From: Anniella stebbinsi
Taxonomy: Eukaryota; Chordata; Lepidosauria; Squamata; Anniellidae
Reading direction: 5' to 3'
Assembly (NCBI GenBank): GCA_029215795.1
Contig: JARDYH010000004.1
Location: forward strand, 110,380,001-110,444,000
DNA length: 64,000 bases
Of this stretch, positions 1 through 10,916 are shown in pieces. How positions within the stretch are numbered: the first letter of the stretch is position 1; each line of letters begins with the position of its first letter. The position numbers and the translations under genes were made by a program. The notes under the pieces are model-generated. The model saw nothing but the letters and a program-made list of their open reading frames with translations, was not told the DNA's origin and searched no databases.

Positions 1-1091
1 TCTGAACCCACCCATTTCTATCTCCATAACTCAAGCAGCCTGCAAAACAGAAACTAAAGGAGAGTCAAGGTATTAACCCTGTAATACACCATTGAACACT
101 TTGAGGACAGAGGAAGCAGTCACTATGAAACGTAAGTACTGCTCAGTGTGTCCTACCACATAATGAAACGACTTAAAAAGCCATGTTTTTAAACAGAATA
201 TAAGTTGTTTTAAGGGCAATGTGGATAGGCTCAGAGTGAGATCTCTCCTTTGTTCTGCCTTGTTTTCTAGGTACTGCCAGAACTGAAGAAAGATGGGTCT
301 ATGACTGGGTGTGTAAGGACCATCACCCTGTCCTGTACTCACAATTGCCTGACAACTCTACAAACCACCTATTTTATAGTATGCATGTGTGATGCATTTA
401 AGAATATTGGGATTTGAGCAGAAAGGTTTGGATTGAAATCTGTTCAGCCTTGAGTCACTGCCTCTCTCTGTCCCTCTCTTTGTATAACCTTCTTCACAGC
501 GTAATTTCAAGAGGGTAAAATCAGACAATCCTATGTGCTCCATTTTCAGATTCTTAGAAAAGAGATGAGATATAAATAAAATAATAATAAAAAGATATTG
601 CAATTCTGAAAACTTAGAGAGAGCTAATATGCTCCAGCCAGCACTGTTGGTTATAGTGCAATCTTTCTGGTTAACTCTTTTGTCTAAAACCCCAGATGTG
701 TGGGATTTGGCTGTGCATTCTAACAGTGAAGGAACAGCCACTTTGAATTTATTTGTAAAGAAAAGAAGGGTAGACATTTCAAAGTAAATGTAATAAACAA
801 AAAAGCACACTATGAAGATTCAGAAAAATTATGCTCTTACTACTTCAAACATTATAAAAATAGATTTCAGGGCAATAATCCACATGGCTGGGATTAAGGG
901 GTTCATAATCAAACAAGCCGGGGAAGGCTAAAAACCATATTTGTGTAACTATTTCTGTGTATGCCAATGGGTCAGGTGGAAATTCTATTCTGCAATATTT
1001 AGTGTTAATCCGGAACTGGGTGCTCTGGTTATTCTAGTTTGATGAAATGCCGATGACTCTTCATTACATTTTCTTTCTACCAAACTTTTTA
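1..1091. other. Non-coding DNA, no gene seen
   Basis: AT-rich DNA with stop codons in all frames and no exon-like ORF. The only structure noted is at 259-318, which is about 90 percent identical (six differences in 60) to the reverse complement of 2034-2093. That pair may be two copies of an old dispersed repeat in opposite orientation. Nothing else could be assigned. Confidence 0.6.
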
Positions 1092-1099
1092 TTTTACTT

Positions 1100-1419
1100 T
1101 AGGCTGAGCAGATAAAATCCAGGTCAGGGCTCATGTAACTTTAACAGTTGTAGAGAAAAGGGAATTTCAGCCAGTGTCATTTGTATGCAATTAGTTCCTG
1201 GTGAAATGCCCTCTTCATCACAACAGTTAAAGTTGCAGGGGCCCTGCCTTCTTTTGTATATGGTCACTCTAGTATAGTGCCTGCACTTTTAACTGTTGTG
1301 ATGAAGAGGGAATTTCACCAGGAACTAATTGCATACAAATGACACTGGCTGAAATTCCCTTTTCTCTACAACTGTTAAAGTTACATGAGCCCTGACCTGG
1401 ATTTTATCTGGTCACCCTA
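1100..1419. mobile_element. Foldback hAT-type MITE, family A copy 1
   Basis: A 320-bp palindromic element. The left arm from 1100 (TAGGCTGAGCAGATAAAATC) matches the reverse complement of the right end (GATTTTATCTGGTCACCCTA) and continues almost without mismatch for about 140 bp per arm. It is flanked by a perfect 8-bp duplication TTTTACTT at 1092-1099 and 1420-1427. An 8-bp target duplication is the signature of the hAT superfamily. There is no transposase ORF, so it is non-autonomous. Its ends are the AAAATCCAGGTC variant. Confidence 0.9.
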
Positions 1420-1452
1420 TTTTACTTTAAGCAGGAGTGGGAAACCCTAGAG

Positions 1453-1587
1453 CAGCCTTCTCTAACCCAATGTACTTCGGCTGTATTGAACTACACCCCC
1501 CAGTATTGCAGGCCATGGCCATGGTAGCTGCAGCTGGTGGGAGTTGTAGTCCAAAACATCTGGAGGGCACCAGGTTGGGGAAAGCTG
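1453..1587. mobile_element. Short hAT-type MITE, family H copy 1
   Basis: A 135-bp inverted repeat that begins CAGCCTTCTCTAACC and ends GGTTGGGGAAAGCTG, with CAACTCCCA-like and CATCTGGAGGG motifs in the arms. Imperfect 8-bp flanks CCCTAGAG (1445-1452) and CTGTAGAG (1588-1595) agree at six of eight bases and both fit the nnnTAnnn pattern favoured by some hAT transposases. It lies between family A copies 1 and 2. Related copies occur near 15679, 21503, 38238 and 54957. Confidence 0.75.
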
Positions 1588-1665
1588 CTGTAGAGAAAGG
1601 TTTGTCTGAGGCAGGGCATGTTTTATGCCCTAAAGTAGGAATTTTCCTTGGTGCTCAGACTTGAC

Positions 1666-1985
1666 TAGGCTGACCATATGAAAAGGAAGACAGGGCTCAT
1701 GTAACTTTAACAGTTGTAGAGAAAAGGGAATTTCAGCCAGTGTCATTTGTTTGCAATTAGTTCCTGGTGAAATTCCCTCTTCATCATAACAGTTAAAGTT
1801 GCAGGGGCCCTGCCTTCCTTTGTATATGGTCACTTTAGTATAATACCTGCAACTTTAACTGTTGTGATGAAGAGGGAATTTCACCAGGAACTAATTGCAA
1901 ACAAATGACACTGGCTGAAATTCCCTTTTCTCTACAACTGTTAAAGTTACATGTGCCCTGTCCTCCTTTTCATATGGTCAGCCTA
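1666..1985. mobile_element. Foldback hAT-type MITE, family A copy 2
   Basis: Exactly 320 bp, bounded by TAGGCTGACCATATGAAAAG and its complement CTTTTCATATGGTCAGCCTA. Perfect 8-bp target duplication GACTTGAC at 1658-1665 and 1986-1993. Arms of about 140 bp are nearly perfect. This copy has the ATATGAAAAGGA(A/G)GACAGGG terminal variant, unlike copy 1, 250 bp upstream, so the two are separate insertions and not a local duplication. Confidence 0.92.
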
Positions 1986-1993
1986 GACTTGAC

Positions 1994-2365
1994 ACATTTT
2001 GGATCACCCTAAGTATAGAGATTCACAACCATACTTACACACCCAGTCACAGACCCATCTTTCTCCAATTCTGGCAGCATCTAGAAAACAAGGAAACCTG
2101 AACTAAAATCAAGAATCCCAAGGCAGTAATATAGGGTGAGCTGATTGATCAAACTGAATGTTAAATTTCTTTATAGGCCATCAGCTTTCAACTCATCTCT
2201 ACCTCCTGGAACCTTTCCCAGGTTCTTAATGTTTGTACCCTAAGCATATTATTCAGCAATTAGAAACAGCTGGTACGTGGTAGGACTGCGTATCAGCACA
2301 TCTCTGACCTGAGCTAGTTTCAGAAGTCTCAGCTACTTAAAAAAATAATAATTAGGGACTCACAC
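1994..2365. other. Non-coding DNA, no gene seen
   Basis: Holds the second member (2034-2093) of the inverted pair with 259-318. No ORF of note and no other repeat recognised. Confidence 0.5.
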
Positions 2366-2482
2366 AGCCTATCTACACTACTGCTTGAAAATGGTTTATA
2401 ACAGTTTTAAACCAATTAATAACCGTTATTGACCGGTTTAAAACGGTTATAAACCGTTTTAAAGCAGTAGTGTAGATAGGCT
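2366..2482. mobile_element. Short foldback MITE, family E
   Basis: A 117-bp element with near-perfect terminal inverted repeats: AGCCTATCTACACTACTGCT at the left and its complement at the right. The centre is AT-rich and itself palindromic, built from AACGGTT-like units. Possible 3-bp duplication CAC at 2363-2365 and 2483-2485. The end sequence resembles family B (GAGCCTATCTACAC), which suggests PIF/Harbinger-type mobilisation, although CAC is not the usual TTA/TAA target. Confidence 0.8.
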
Positions 2483-2485
2483 CAC

Positions 2486-4927
2486 AGCTCCATGGTTACA
2501 TGCCTTTTTTAAACATAAGAGAGCAAAATGGTACATTAACTTCAGTGGGGCTGATCAGTTGATTGGTTTCCATGTGTCTACACAGGATCATGTATAAAGG
2601 CACTAGAGGTCACAATCAAACCTGTCTGACCCCCACCCACCCCCACACTTCGATTCTCACGCCATTGTACAAGCTTGCCAGAAGAGGGAGCTACTGGCCT
2701 GCTCTCTGCTTCTCTTAGGCATTACAACTACAGATAGACAGAGGTGGTAGTGGCATCGTGGCTACTCAGACAGCATGGGACAAGTGACATGAGGCACCAA
2801 TGGCATGCTGCCTCTCCCTATAAAGCCTTTGATATCTGACCTGGCTCCTCACTTTGAAGCCAAAGGTAAATGTTTAAACAGAGAGCAAGGAGCGAAATGG
2901 TTTGGTTGTAGGAACAAAAGGGGCACACCAATGAGGAATGCAGATTTCCTCCCCCAGGGGTTCAAGTTATGGGCAACAAGGCAGGAGGGCCCTGAATAAA
3001 AACCACAAGCCCCGTCACCTGACTCCTTCCAGTTTCAACCAAAACACACCCTCCCCTTTCAGCCTTCTAAAAATAGCACTGAAAGGTAAGATGCGGTCCG
3101 GCCGCCTTCGTAATTGGCACACTGCCTTCCCTTCCCTGCAGCTGACCTTCCTTCAGCCTTACCTTGCCCCCAAACGAGCACATTTCCATGGTTGGAGCTT
3201 GAATGAGAAGAAAAACTCCCACCTACCAATGAATCTATTATTATCCCCCCCTTACAATTTATTATCCCCCCCCCCTTACAATTTTGATTTTTGGAGTTAC
3301 TCATCCACAGCTATTGCCATTAGGCATTTCCTATTTTCTAGGTCACTTCTTGAAGTCAATTTTGTGGCCATGCCAGTTTGACAGAGCAATTGCCCTCGCT
3401 CTTAAAAAGCTTTAGAAAAGGAACAGTCACATCAACCAAAGTCTTCACCAGTTCTTTGGCCTTCTGAAATGTTTAGGCCAATCTGATCTACGCTTCTGTT
3501 ATGCGAAAGGACAGAAGTCTCGAAGTGTGATTCCTGGGAGTTAGAATTATATTTCTAATCTCTATAAAGTTTGGGGTTGTTTTTTTCTACCACCAAATAT
3601 TTTTTTGGAAAGAAGCAAGATTTATTTTGGGATGTCTTCTCTCTCTCTCTGCTCAAAGTTATCCATCAATCCTCACTTGGTTTCAGCACTTAGGCCACCA
3701 GTGGCCTGTTCAAACGCTCTCAGCACATTCACCAGGCTTTCGATTACCGTCTACCCCAGATATCAGAACCATCCATCAACTTCCTCTTTTAAAAAAATGA
3801 GATGGGATGCAATGGTTGCCTTTGCTCAACTGGGTCCACTCTTATATTGAGAAAAAGTAAAATCCCATCTGGAAACCGCACTCTGAATGAAGTTTGGCTC
3901 ATGCCCAATGTTATTATTGGAAGGATTTCAAAAGATCCCTTGCTTTTCAAGTCTTGGGAACTTAGAGAGAGATGGGCCTTCACAGTCTGTACATATCTTC
4001 TCAGCATCACATGATCCCTATGATTACTACTTAAAACAAAAGCTGTGTTACATTTTAAAATGAGCCATGGGATGACGTACACTGCAAGAAGAAACCAGTT
4101 GTTTCTAGGGTGGGCAGTGGGAAAGATGGGGCAAAAAACCATGAGATCATATTAGTTCATGAAAGTGGAATCACTAAAGTGTTCTTTAAAATTCTATACC
4201 GCTGCCTTGGGGGTGCTTTTCTGTGGCTTCACCCCCATGGCACTAGCATGGGGTTTAAGGACCCACAATCAGATGCATGGGGCAGGTCATGTGGATTTTC
4301 CCCATGGAACCAGAATCTTGCTGGAAGATAAGGTGCCAATTGCATGGGGAGAACCCACTCAGCTGGCCCCAAATTTGAATCTTGAAATAAGCCTTTCCAG
4401 TGGTAGTACAGCAGTAGTGTTGATATAACATTGAAGAGTACTTAGATATTGTACTATGCTAAAAATGCTTCCTCCTCCCCCCAGTTTCATGGGGCCATTT
4501 ATCTATAGAACAGGGGGGAGCTGTTTGGGAGAAATTCTAATATTTCCAGGATGCAGGGAGCTTATCACGATAGACAAGGTGGCAGAAAGTTTCTCAGTCT
4601 GTCTTCTGCTACAAGAAAAGTTTTGCTGCCCCTTGCTTGCCACAGAGCTGCAATAAGCAGCAGCCCAGGCAGCAATCCTCATTGCCAACAGAATGGATGA
4701 GTGGCAATGATATTATGTCATGATGGGACCAGACTGGGCCAATGGGACTGAAGCTACGTCATGATGTAGTACTGTTTCATTGCTGTTTACAAAATAGCTG
4801 ACCCCAATGGGATTTAACGGTAAAACGCAGCTATTCGCAAGAGCCAGTGTTGCTTAGTGGCTGGGAGATCTGAGTTCAAGATTCACCACTGCCATGATCC
4901 CCCAATGTGTGACTGGGGGGGGGGGGT
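2486..4927. other. Non-coding DNA, no gene seen
   Basis: About 2.4 kb without a recognisable gene or named repeat. It contains homopolymer C runs near 3245-3281. ORFs here (for example 2938-3381 and 3789-4142) have no recognisable domain and compete with ORFs on the other strand, so I do not call them. The block 4690-4830 has a repeated GTCATGATG motif. Confidence 0.5.
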
Positions 4928-5372
4928 TGTCTACATGACACTGCTTTGCTGCTTGGTTCCCACAAAACCTTGCATCGCAGCTGTGGGGTGGGAACGATAA
5001 ACCCTAATGGCAGGAGGGAGCGCAGGCGAACTGGCTGAAAACCTGCAGTGCCGGTGGCCATCCAGCTCATCAAGCCCACCCCCTGCCCTCTGCCCTGCCT
5101 TTCCACACTTACCCAGGCCTACTCTGGGCTTTGGACCACCTCTAGGAACACACAACTGGCTCAAACTGAACCAAGGCCAACACAGACGAGGAAAAAACGT
5201 GGCGACCTTGGAGCAGCTTTTAGAAATTGTTGTAAATCTCTCCCCGAAAAAGTGCAATTTCAGGGGGAGAAACCCGATATGGCTGCGAGTTGGCAGCTGT
5301 GTCATATAAACAATGCAGCACCACTGCACAGCCAGGACGGGCTAAACAGGGAGTATAGATAAGCCTCTTAAG
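4928..5372. mobile_element. Foldback-like dispersed repeat, family I copy 1
   Basis: A GC-richer block starting TTGTCTACATGACACTGC and ending near GAGTATAGATAAGCCTC. The segment CATATAAACAATGCAGCACC with CACTGCACAGCCA recurs in diverged form at 11470-11505. The ends resemble those of other TCTACA-type MITEs but target duplications are not clear. ORFs on both strands inside it (4931-5329, 5007-5309, 5048-5362) overlap one another and are products of the base composition. Confidence 0.5.
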
Positions 5373-6510
5373 TAAATTGCTGACTCTCAAATGCCTTCCA
5401 TCCTCATCCCAAATTTAAACATGTAGAAATGTCTTTTCTGAATCTAGCCTATTCCTCTTTCCCCACTCTCAAAATGAACATTGCCAGGCTCCCTGGGGTG
5501 AGGGCCTGGCCTTTTTGGCTTATGTTACTGTGCAAGGCAGTAGATGCAGTGACGGGGCTGTATAATCTCCTCACGTACAACCTGAATGATTGCAGTCCAG
5601 CTTCTCAGGGTGGTCTTGCCAAAGCGAACACAGCGACTGCAAAAGATGTTAGCAATTAAAGCTGCAATCCTAGGCAAACTGAAGCAAAGAGATTCATTGG
5701 ACTCTTGCATTCAAGAGAACCTCTTGGATTGTGTCGTATAAACTATAAGGAGTGGCAATTTGCTCCTCTCCCCCCCCATGTGATATACAAGTACCTATTG
5801 TTCAATTGGTATTAAGTCTCATTTTCACAATGATGAGAAACTCTCATGATAAAAGTGAATGTTTGCTCTCTGAAAGCCGAGATTAAGGGATGCTGCTTTG
5901 TCTGGACAGATAACCTCTGTTAGGATCTGCTCATAAGGTCTGGGGTTCCTGGCTCTGCCATGCAAATCGCTCTTCCGCCACAGCTGGAGAAAATGCTTTC
6001 AAGAATCTGGTGTTTCTTCCTGTGTGGCGATGCAGACTGGCCCTAACGACTCTTTCCCATCAGTACCCACAGAGACCTACCTTCCTAACCACCGATTTAA
6101 CGGCTTCTCACCACTTCCACCTGACTCAACAACGCTTGGTTTGAAAGGGGGTTTACAAATATTTCGTTTCTAAGCTGCTGAGACAACAGATAACATCTCA
6201 AGGGACTTTTGGTTTAGATGTACAAAACAGAACTCGAGCACGTGCAAGCAACAATGAAAGGTTCATATAATAACATGTTTTTCCTCATGAAGATGCTACA
6301 ATTCAGCTGGTTATTTTTGTTTCATGTTAAAACCTAAATTAGAAATTTATTCTCCACTCCTTCCCCCGGTGTTTTTTTTTTTTTTTAAAGAAAGGGATAA
6401 TATCTAAAACTTAGGACACAAGCAAAGTTCAGCTTTCTTGAGTCTATCAATTTAATAGGGGAAAATACATCAATCTCTGATTTAAAGTTAAGGGATTCAT
6501 CAGCCAATCC
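5373..6510. other. Non-coding DNA, no gene seen
   Basis: Mostly single-copy-looking DNA. Near 5660-5740 there is GCAATCCTAGGCAAACT, the start of a small dispersed repeat seen again near 9940. A poly-T tract lies at about 6370-6386. No exon-like ORF. Confidence 0.45.
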
Positions 6511-6527
6511 TATATATATATATATAT
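6511..6527. repeat. (TA)n microsatellite
   Basis: Uninterrupted TA dinucleotides. Confidence 0.9.
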
Positions 6528-6604
6528 GGTGAAGCTAGGTCATTTCAGTGACTTGACTTAATGATCTTATGGGGGGGGGGGGTTGCAGGTGGAGAGCTTT
6601 AGAC

Positions 6605-6924
6605 TAGGCTGACCAGATAAAATCCAAGTCAGGTCTCATGTAACTTTAACAGTTGTAGAGAAAAGGGAATTTCAGCCAGTGTCGTTTCTATGCAATTAGT
6701 ACCTGGTGAAATTCCCTCTTCATCACAACAGTTAAAGTTGCAGGCACTATACTAGAGTGACCATATACAAAAGAAGGCAGGGCTCCTGCAACTTGAACTG
6801 TTGTGATGAAGAGGGAATTCCACCAGGAACTAATTGCATACAAATGACACTGGCTGAAATTCCCTTTTCTCTACAACTGTTAAAGTTACATGAGCCCTGA
6901 CCTGGATTTTATCTGGTCACCCTA
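6605..6924. mobile_element. Foldback hAT-type MITE, family A copy 3
   Basis: Exactly 320 bp with perfect 8-bp target duplication CTTTAGAC at 6597-6604 and 6925-6932. Ends are the AAAATCCA(A/G)GTC variant. The short asymmetric centre (about 6745-6775) reads in the opposite direction to that of copies 1, 2, 5 and 9: here CACTATACTAGAGTGACC comes first, where the others have GGTCACTCTAGTATAGTG. Because the arms are symmetric, this centre is the main marker of orientation, so this copy is inserted inverted, or its middle has flipped. Confidence 0.92.
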
Positions 6925-6932
6925 CTTTAGAC

Positions 6933-7489
6933 AGCCATCTGTATTACTTCAGTTGTGAAGTACACAACTAACTTTTCTCTTTTCTCCACAACCACTGCCG
7001 TTCTATGCTTTTCAACTACTTCTACACTTCTGATATGTTAGAGCAAAAACAAAACAAACCACCACAAAACCTGTTTGCTTCTGCTGCCCTGGTATGAAAC
7101 ACATTTACTTGGGGGTAAGCACCATTTTGTTGTAGAAGTTTTAAAGGGCAAATAATAAAATTGGGATATGTAACCACATACATGCCAGGCTGCCCATCTG
7201 CAGGCTAAAATTAAAAGAAAATAAGAAGAAAGGATGCTGTGCAAACCAGCGTCAGCCCTGGTGGGCCCTGGCATGCCCATGACAGCCCAGATGTGATACC
7301 ATCCCTCTTTGCTGTTACCCCATCACACGATGTTCTCTGGGTGGTCATGAGGGGAGGCTGTGGAGCCCTGGACATCGTCCTCCCCCCTGAGGTGCATCCC
7401 TAGCTGTACCACAGTTTAGCCCACCTAGTAACAAAAGTTCTCTGGAGGATTACGTGAAGTAAATAAATGAAAAACAGAGTACATAATAA
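6933..7489. other. Non-coding DNA, no gene seen
   Basis: No gene or clear repeat. The last 100 bp may be the decayed tail of the LINE-like element that follows. Confidence 0.45.
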
Positions 7490-8085
7490 ACAAGACCAAC
7501 ACAGGAATTCGCCTGATGCCAAAAATGTAGCAGTGGGGGCACCAAGCAAGCCTCCTTGGGAACAGCATTCCATAACCAGGGTGCCACAACAAAGAAGGCC
7601 CTCTTTCCTGTAGCTATCTAGTCAACTTCATTCGGCAGGGACAGCCAGAGAAGGGCCTCCAAAGATGACCTAAGAATCTAGGCAGGTACATTTAGATTTA
7701 TTCATTTGATTTATACTCTGCCTTTCCACCCAGAGAACAGTACACAAACCCCTAAGCTATTTAGAGTTTTAAAGGTCAATGCCAGTGATTTGAACTGGGA
7801 TTAAAAATGGACTGGAAACCAGTGCATGTGACAAACCACTAGCATCACATGATAATATTGACCAATCCAAGTCAGTAACATAGCAGCTCTATTATGCACT
7901 AACTCCTAGCCACCGAGGCCACTGTGCCTAAAGTGACATCTGATCCTTCAGGGAAATGCAACCCTCTCCAGAACAGGTTGAACACCACTGAACTGGGCAG
8001 ACCAACCAACCACTACGGGCATCTCCATCTTATCTTCAGTTTATTAGCCATCCTTCAGTCCATCATTCTGCTCAGGCACTGATTC
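7490..8085 (-). mobile_element. Decayed LINE-like dispersed repeat, family K
   Basis: Contains the phrase GCATTCCATAACCAGGGTGCC with AGAAGGCCCTCTTTCCTGTA, which reappears at 41785-41840 and, weaker, near 59450-59500. It is followed by a conserved-looking block with TGAACTGGGA and ACCAGTGCATG. In the better copies an AT-rich tail and a GGGCAGTTTA-like motif lie to the left, implying a 3' end at the left and minus-strand orientation. No intact ORF. The LINE clade is not determined. Confidence 0.5.
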
Positions 8086-8089
8086 TGGA

Positions 8090-8158
8090 CATCATAGGAA
8101 CATAGGAAGCTGCCTTATACTGAGTCAGGCCATTGGTACATCTAGCATAGTATTATAG
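8090..8158. repeat. SINE-like fragment
   Basis: The run CATAGGAAGCTGCCTTATAC followed by TGAGTCAGGCCATTGGT matches, as I recall, the end of a widespread reptile SINE whose other end is tRNA-derived. Only about 70 bp remain. It stops just before a family C fragment. Confidence 0.5.
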
Positions 8159-8166
8159 GCACTTGC

Positions 8167-8275
8167 CCTTTCTACGCCATAGTGGTGTAGAGGGCTCAGG
8201 GCGGGGGATCCCAGAAGTAGCCACTTCTGGGATCGGCCCACCCAATTTACATCACAAATGTGATGGCCCAGGTAA
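8167..8275 (+). mobile_element. Family C foldback fragment
   Basis: Begins GCCCTTTCTACGCCATAGTG and carries an inner hairpin around GATCCCAGAAGTAG and CTACTTCTGGGATC-like arms. The same order is found at the start of the complete copy at 24631. Only the first 110 bp survive here. Confidence 0.65.
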
Positions 8276-8317
8276 ATTTGTTCTCTGCAGCTCCAGAGGA
8301 CAGGACATGACTCAGTT

Positions 8318-8405
8318 ACAGGCACATAGGTTTCAGTCACACATTAGGAAAAACTGCCTGATAGTGAGATCAGTTTGACAATGGGACCAATTACGTAGTA
8401 GTGTT
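8318..8405 (+). mobile_element. CR1-like LINE 3' fragment
   Basis: The phrase CACATTAGGAAAAACTGCCT with GATAGTGAGATCAGTTTGAC resembles the ACATTAGGAAGAACTTCCTG segment found in the 3' region of amniote CR1 LINEs. Short, decayed and non-coding. Confidence 0.45.
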
Positions 8406-8419
8406 GTGGGCTCTTCATT

Positions 8420-8745
8420 CCTTTCATTCATGATTGCATTTTTATACCAACCAATAGCCAAAGCTCTCTGGGCCATTCACAAAGTTTACAAAGAATAAAA
8501 CCTGAAAAAATACGTTATACAAAACCATTTACATACAAACCTGTAAACAGACAACACTCACGGAGACACACATATATCTAAAACAATGATTAAACAGTCG
8601 ACAATAAGAAAAATCCAAGACCTAATTCAAACTTCACCATATGCTGCCAAATGCCTGACAGAAGAGGAACTTCAAATAAAAAACAACAACTGAAAGTTTG
8701 GAATGAACCAACCTTAAGACTGGAAAAACAAGAAATGGAGAGGAA
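8420..8745 (-). mobile_element. LINE-like 3' end, family K
   Basis: The run CAATAGCCAAAGCTCTCTGG, then an A-rich stretch (AATAAAACCTGAAAAAATAC) and CATATGCTGCCAAATGCCTG, repeats the layout of 41520-41720 and 62750-62960. Read on the minus strand it is a 3' end with an AT-rich tail. No ORF. Confidence 0.55.
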
Positions 8746-10603
8746 ATGAAATTGACAGATTCATCCATCCCTATGAGAGAGACCTTTCATTACTTCTGAT
8801 CCTAGAGGAGAATGGAGTATTTGAGTGTGAAGGAGCTCTGACCCATATGAAAAGGACAGAAGTTCCCTAAACACAATCCATTACTGTGCCATTCTTCTTA
8901 GCTCTCTGATGGTATCTCCCCTAGTTGCACAAGTGGTTCACCAGGAGAAGGGAGACAGAATCACCCACAAACTTCTAGAAGTTTTCAAAGTCATTTCAGC
9001 TCATGCGAAACACTCAAGGTACCTTGGGAATGGCAGTGAATCTGTAATTATCAGCTTTATAAGCTCCTGGACCAAACACTTCTACATGCACACACCAACT
9101 ATATGGCTTGCAGAGCCTACCAGAGATGAGGGAGAGTTTTGTCTAGTCTGCAATTTTAAGTAAACCTACCTAATCCTCACTTTCTAGACTAATATGCAAA
9201 TTAGTAGAGTTATTTTTTAGATTGTGCACTTTCCCGAATTTTGAAATCCAGTTCTCGGCTAGAAATGGTATACACATTTTAGGTTGCTTCCAGAAGTTCT
9301 AAATCTCCATTTCATGAGTGGTGATCACCACTTGTGCAATGGAATTGATCGGTCTGACTGCCTGTGAAGTGGAAACAGTGGTGGGCCTCCTCACAGATGG
9401 GCATCGTTGGATACTGCCCTATGTTAGCAATGGTCTTCAACTGGTGGGTCACCACCCAAAAGTAGGTCACGAGATCAGTTCAGATGGGTTGCGGCAAGGC
9501 TGTTGCCACCATGTTGGACATGGAGAAAACTGTGAACGTGGATCCCATGTTGCAGGCTGGGACTCCGAGGTGGGTCTCGGGTTTGGGCCAGTTGAAGACT
9601 GTTAATCTGGGAACTGTGTTAGGGAACACTGTGTACAAAACAATAAATGTACATTTTCATGTGTGTGGTTTTTTTAAATAAAAATCTCAGACTGATGTGG
9701 AAATTGAACAGAAGGGACTTATGACTAAATCTATGCGAAACTGACATGGAAAGGATCTAGACTGATTACTCATGTATTTATTTGTAACATTTATAAATCA
9801 CTGGATATAACAGAATCTCTCATCCATCCCTATTCTTTTCTCATATTGACCTGATGGGTGTGATACTCAGGCATGCCAGTTTGCCCATTTTCCTTCATCG
9901 AGCAAATCTTAAAATTATCCAAATTATTTCTGCTTCAATCCTAGGCAAACTTAGTTAGGAGGACAGGTGTATCAGTCCATATATCCAGTCTATGTCATTT
10001 ATGCCTATAAAATCCATTCTGTCCTGATTCCATATTAATCGGAGAGAGGGAGAGAGAATCCATATAAAATTCTCATTTAAATAAGCATTTTCTCTCAAAA
10101 CGCTTTAAAAAAAAATTACAACTGATGTCTTTTTTAAAAAACTGAGAAACACATTGGAACATTCAGCAAGTGCAAATTTCAATGGAAAACTAATTTCTTA
10201 GTCTGAGAGGTGCAGATCTAACCAGTTTCTATCAGTATTTGCAAAGACAAAATTTCTCAAGCATCCATATCTAAAGAGTTCATTTCATTGAGCTCAATGC
10301 AACTTATGTCTGAGCAAATATGTCCAGGGTTGTACTGTACATCATGACTGTAGAGCTTTCACTCAGAATCTCTGATAGATAGCAGCAGTTTTAATGTGTT
10401 GGATTAAGGCGTTGATCTTTGACCAGAAGCAAGTAATGTGCTTATAGAAAATCCATGTGCATTTATAGCTCCAAGATGTTGGCTTGTTTAGTTGTCCAAG
10501 ATCTTGTGATAACACACCGGTGACACCCGAGACCCCTGGAGCAATTTTAGAGGAGAAAAATAAAAAATCAGATTGCTAAATTTGCACTGCTATACTAGAC
10601 TTT
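8746..10603. other. Non-coding DNA with scattered repeat scraps
   Basis: The block 9427-9640 contains GGTGGGTCACCACCCAAAAG and GGTTGCGGCAAGGCTGTTG, which look like a dispersed repeat end. The blocks near 8755 and 9690-9836 both end in TCATCCATCCCTA, a motif also seen at 21400-21417, so they probably belong to one old transposon family. No exon-like ORF. Confidence 0.45.
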
Positions 10604-10689
10604 GGCTCAATTTGGACGACACAATAAACAACTGGTGTGGGGGAAACAATTGTCAGTTGTTTTGACTATCGTGTCGTCCGAATTGAGCC
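10604..10689. mobile_element. Solo 86-bp foldback MITE, family D
   Basis: Near-perfect palindrome: GGCTCAATTTGGACGACAC at the left and GTGTCGTCCGAATTGAGCC at the right, with a small G-rich loop. ACTTT occurs directly on each side (10599-10603 and 10690-10694). The same unit, more diverged, forms one end of the about 225-bp elements at 32265-32488 and 59742-59968, so this may be the minimal mobile unit of the family. Confidence 0.85.
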
Positions 10690-10916
10690 ACTTTCTCAGT
10701 GCAGTCTGTTACTGTACAATTTGCTTTCTGGCTCTTTATTCCTTACCAGTAAGAACAACATAGAACTATAGAATCAATAAGATACTCTGACGTAAGCATT
10801 TTTTAAAAAAAAAATTAAAATGACAAACAAGCAAACAAGTACATCAAATTTAAACTTAGTTGTTGACCAAGGGTAGTACATTTACATTCACCTCTTTTAC
10901 TTTACAGACAAAGGGG

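Noticed and set aside
1100..1985. Regularly spaced palindromic repeats as a possible CRISPR array
   Set aside because: Units are 320-bp transposons with individual 8-bp target duplications in eukaryotic DNA, not short repeats with spacers.
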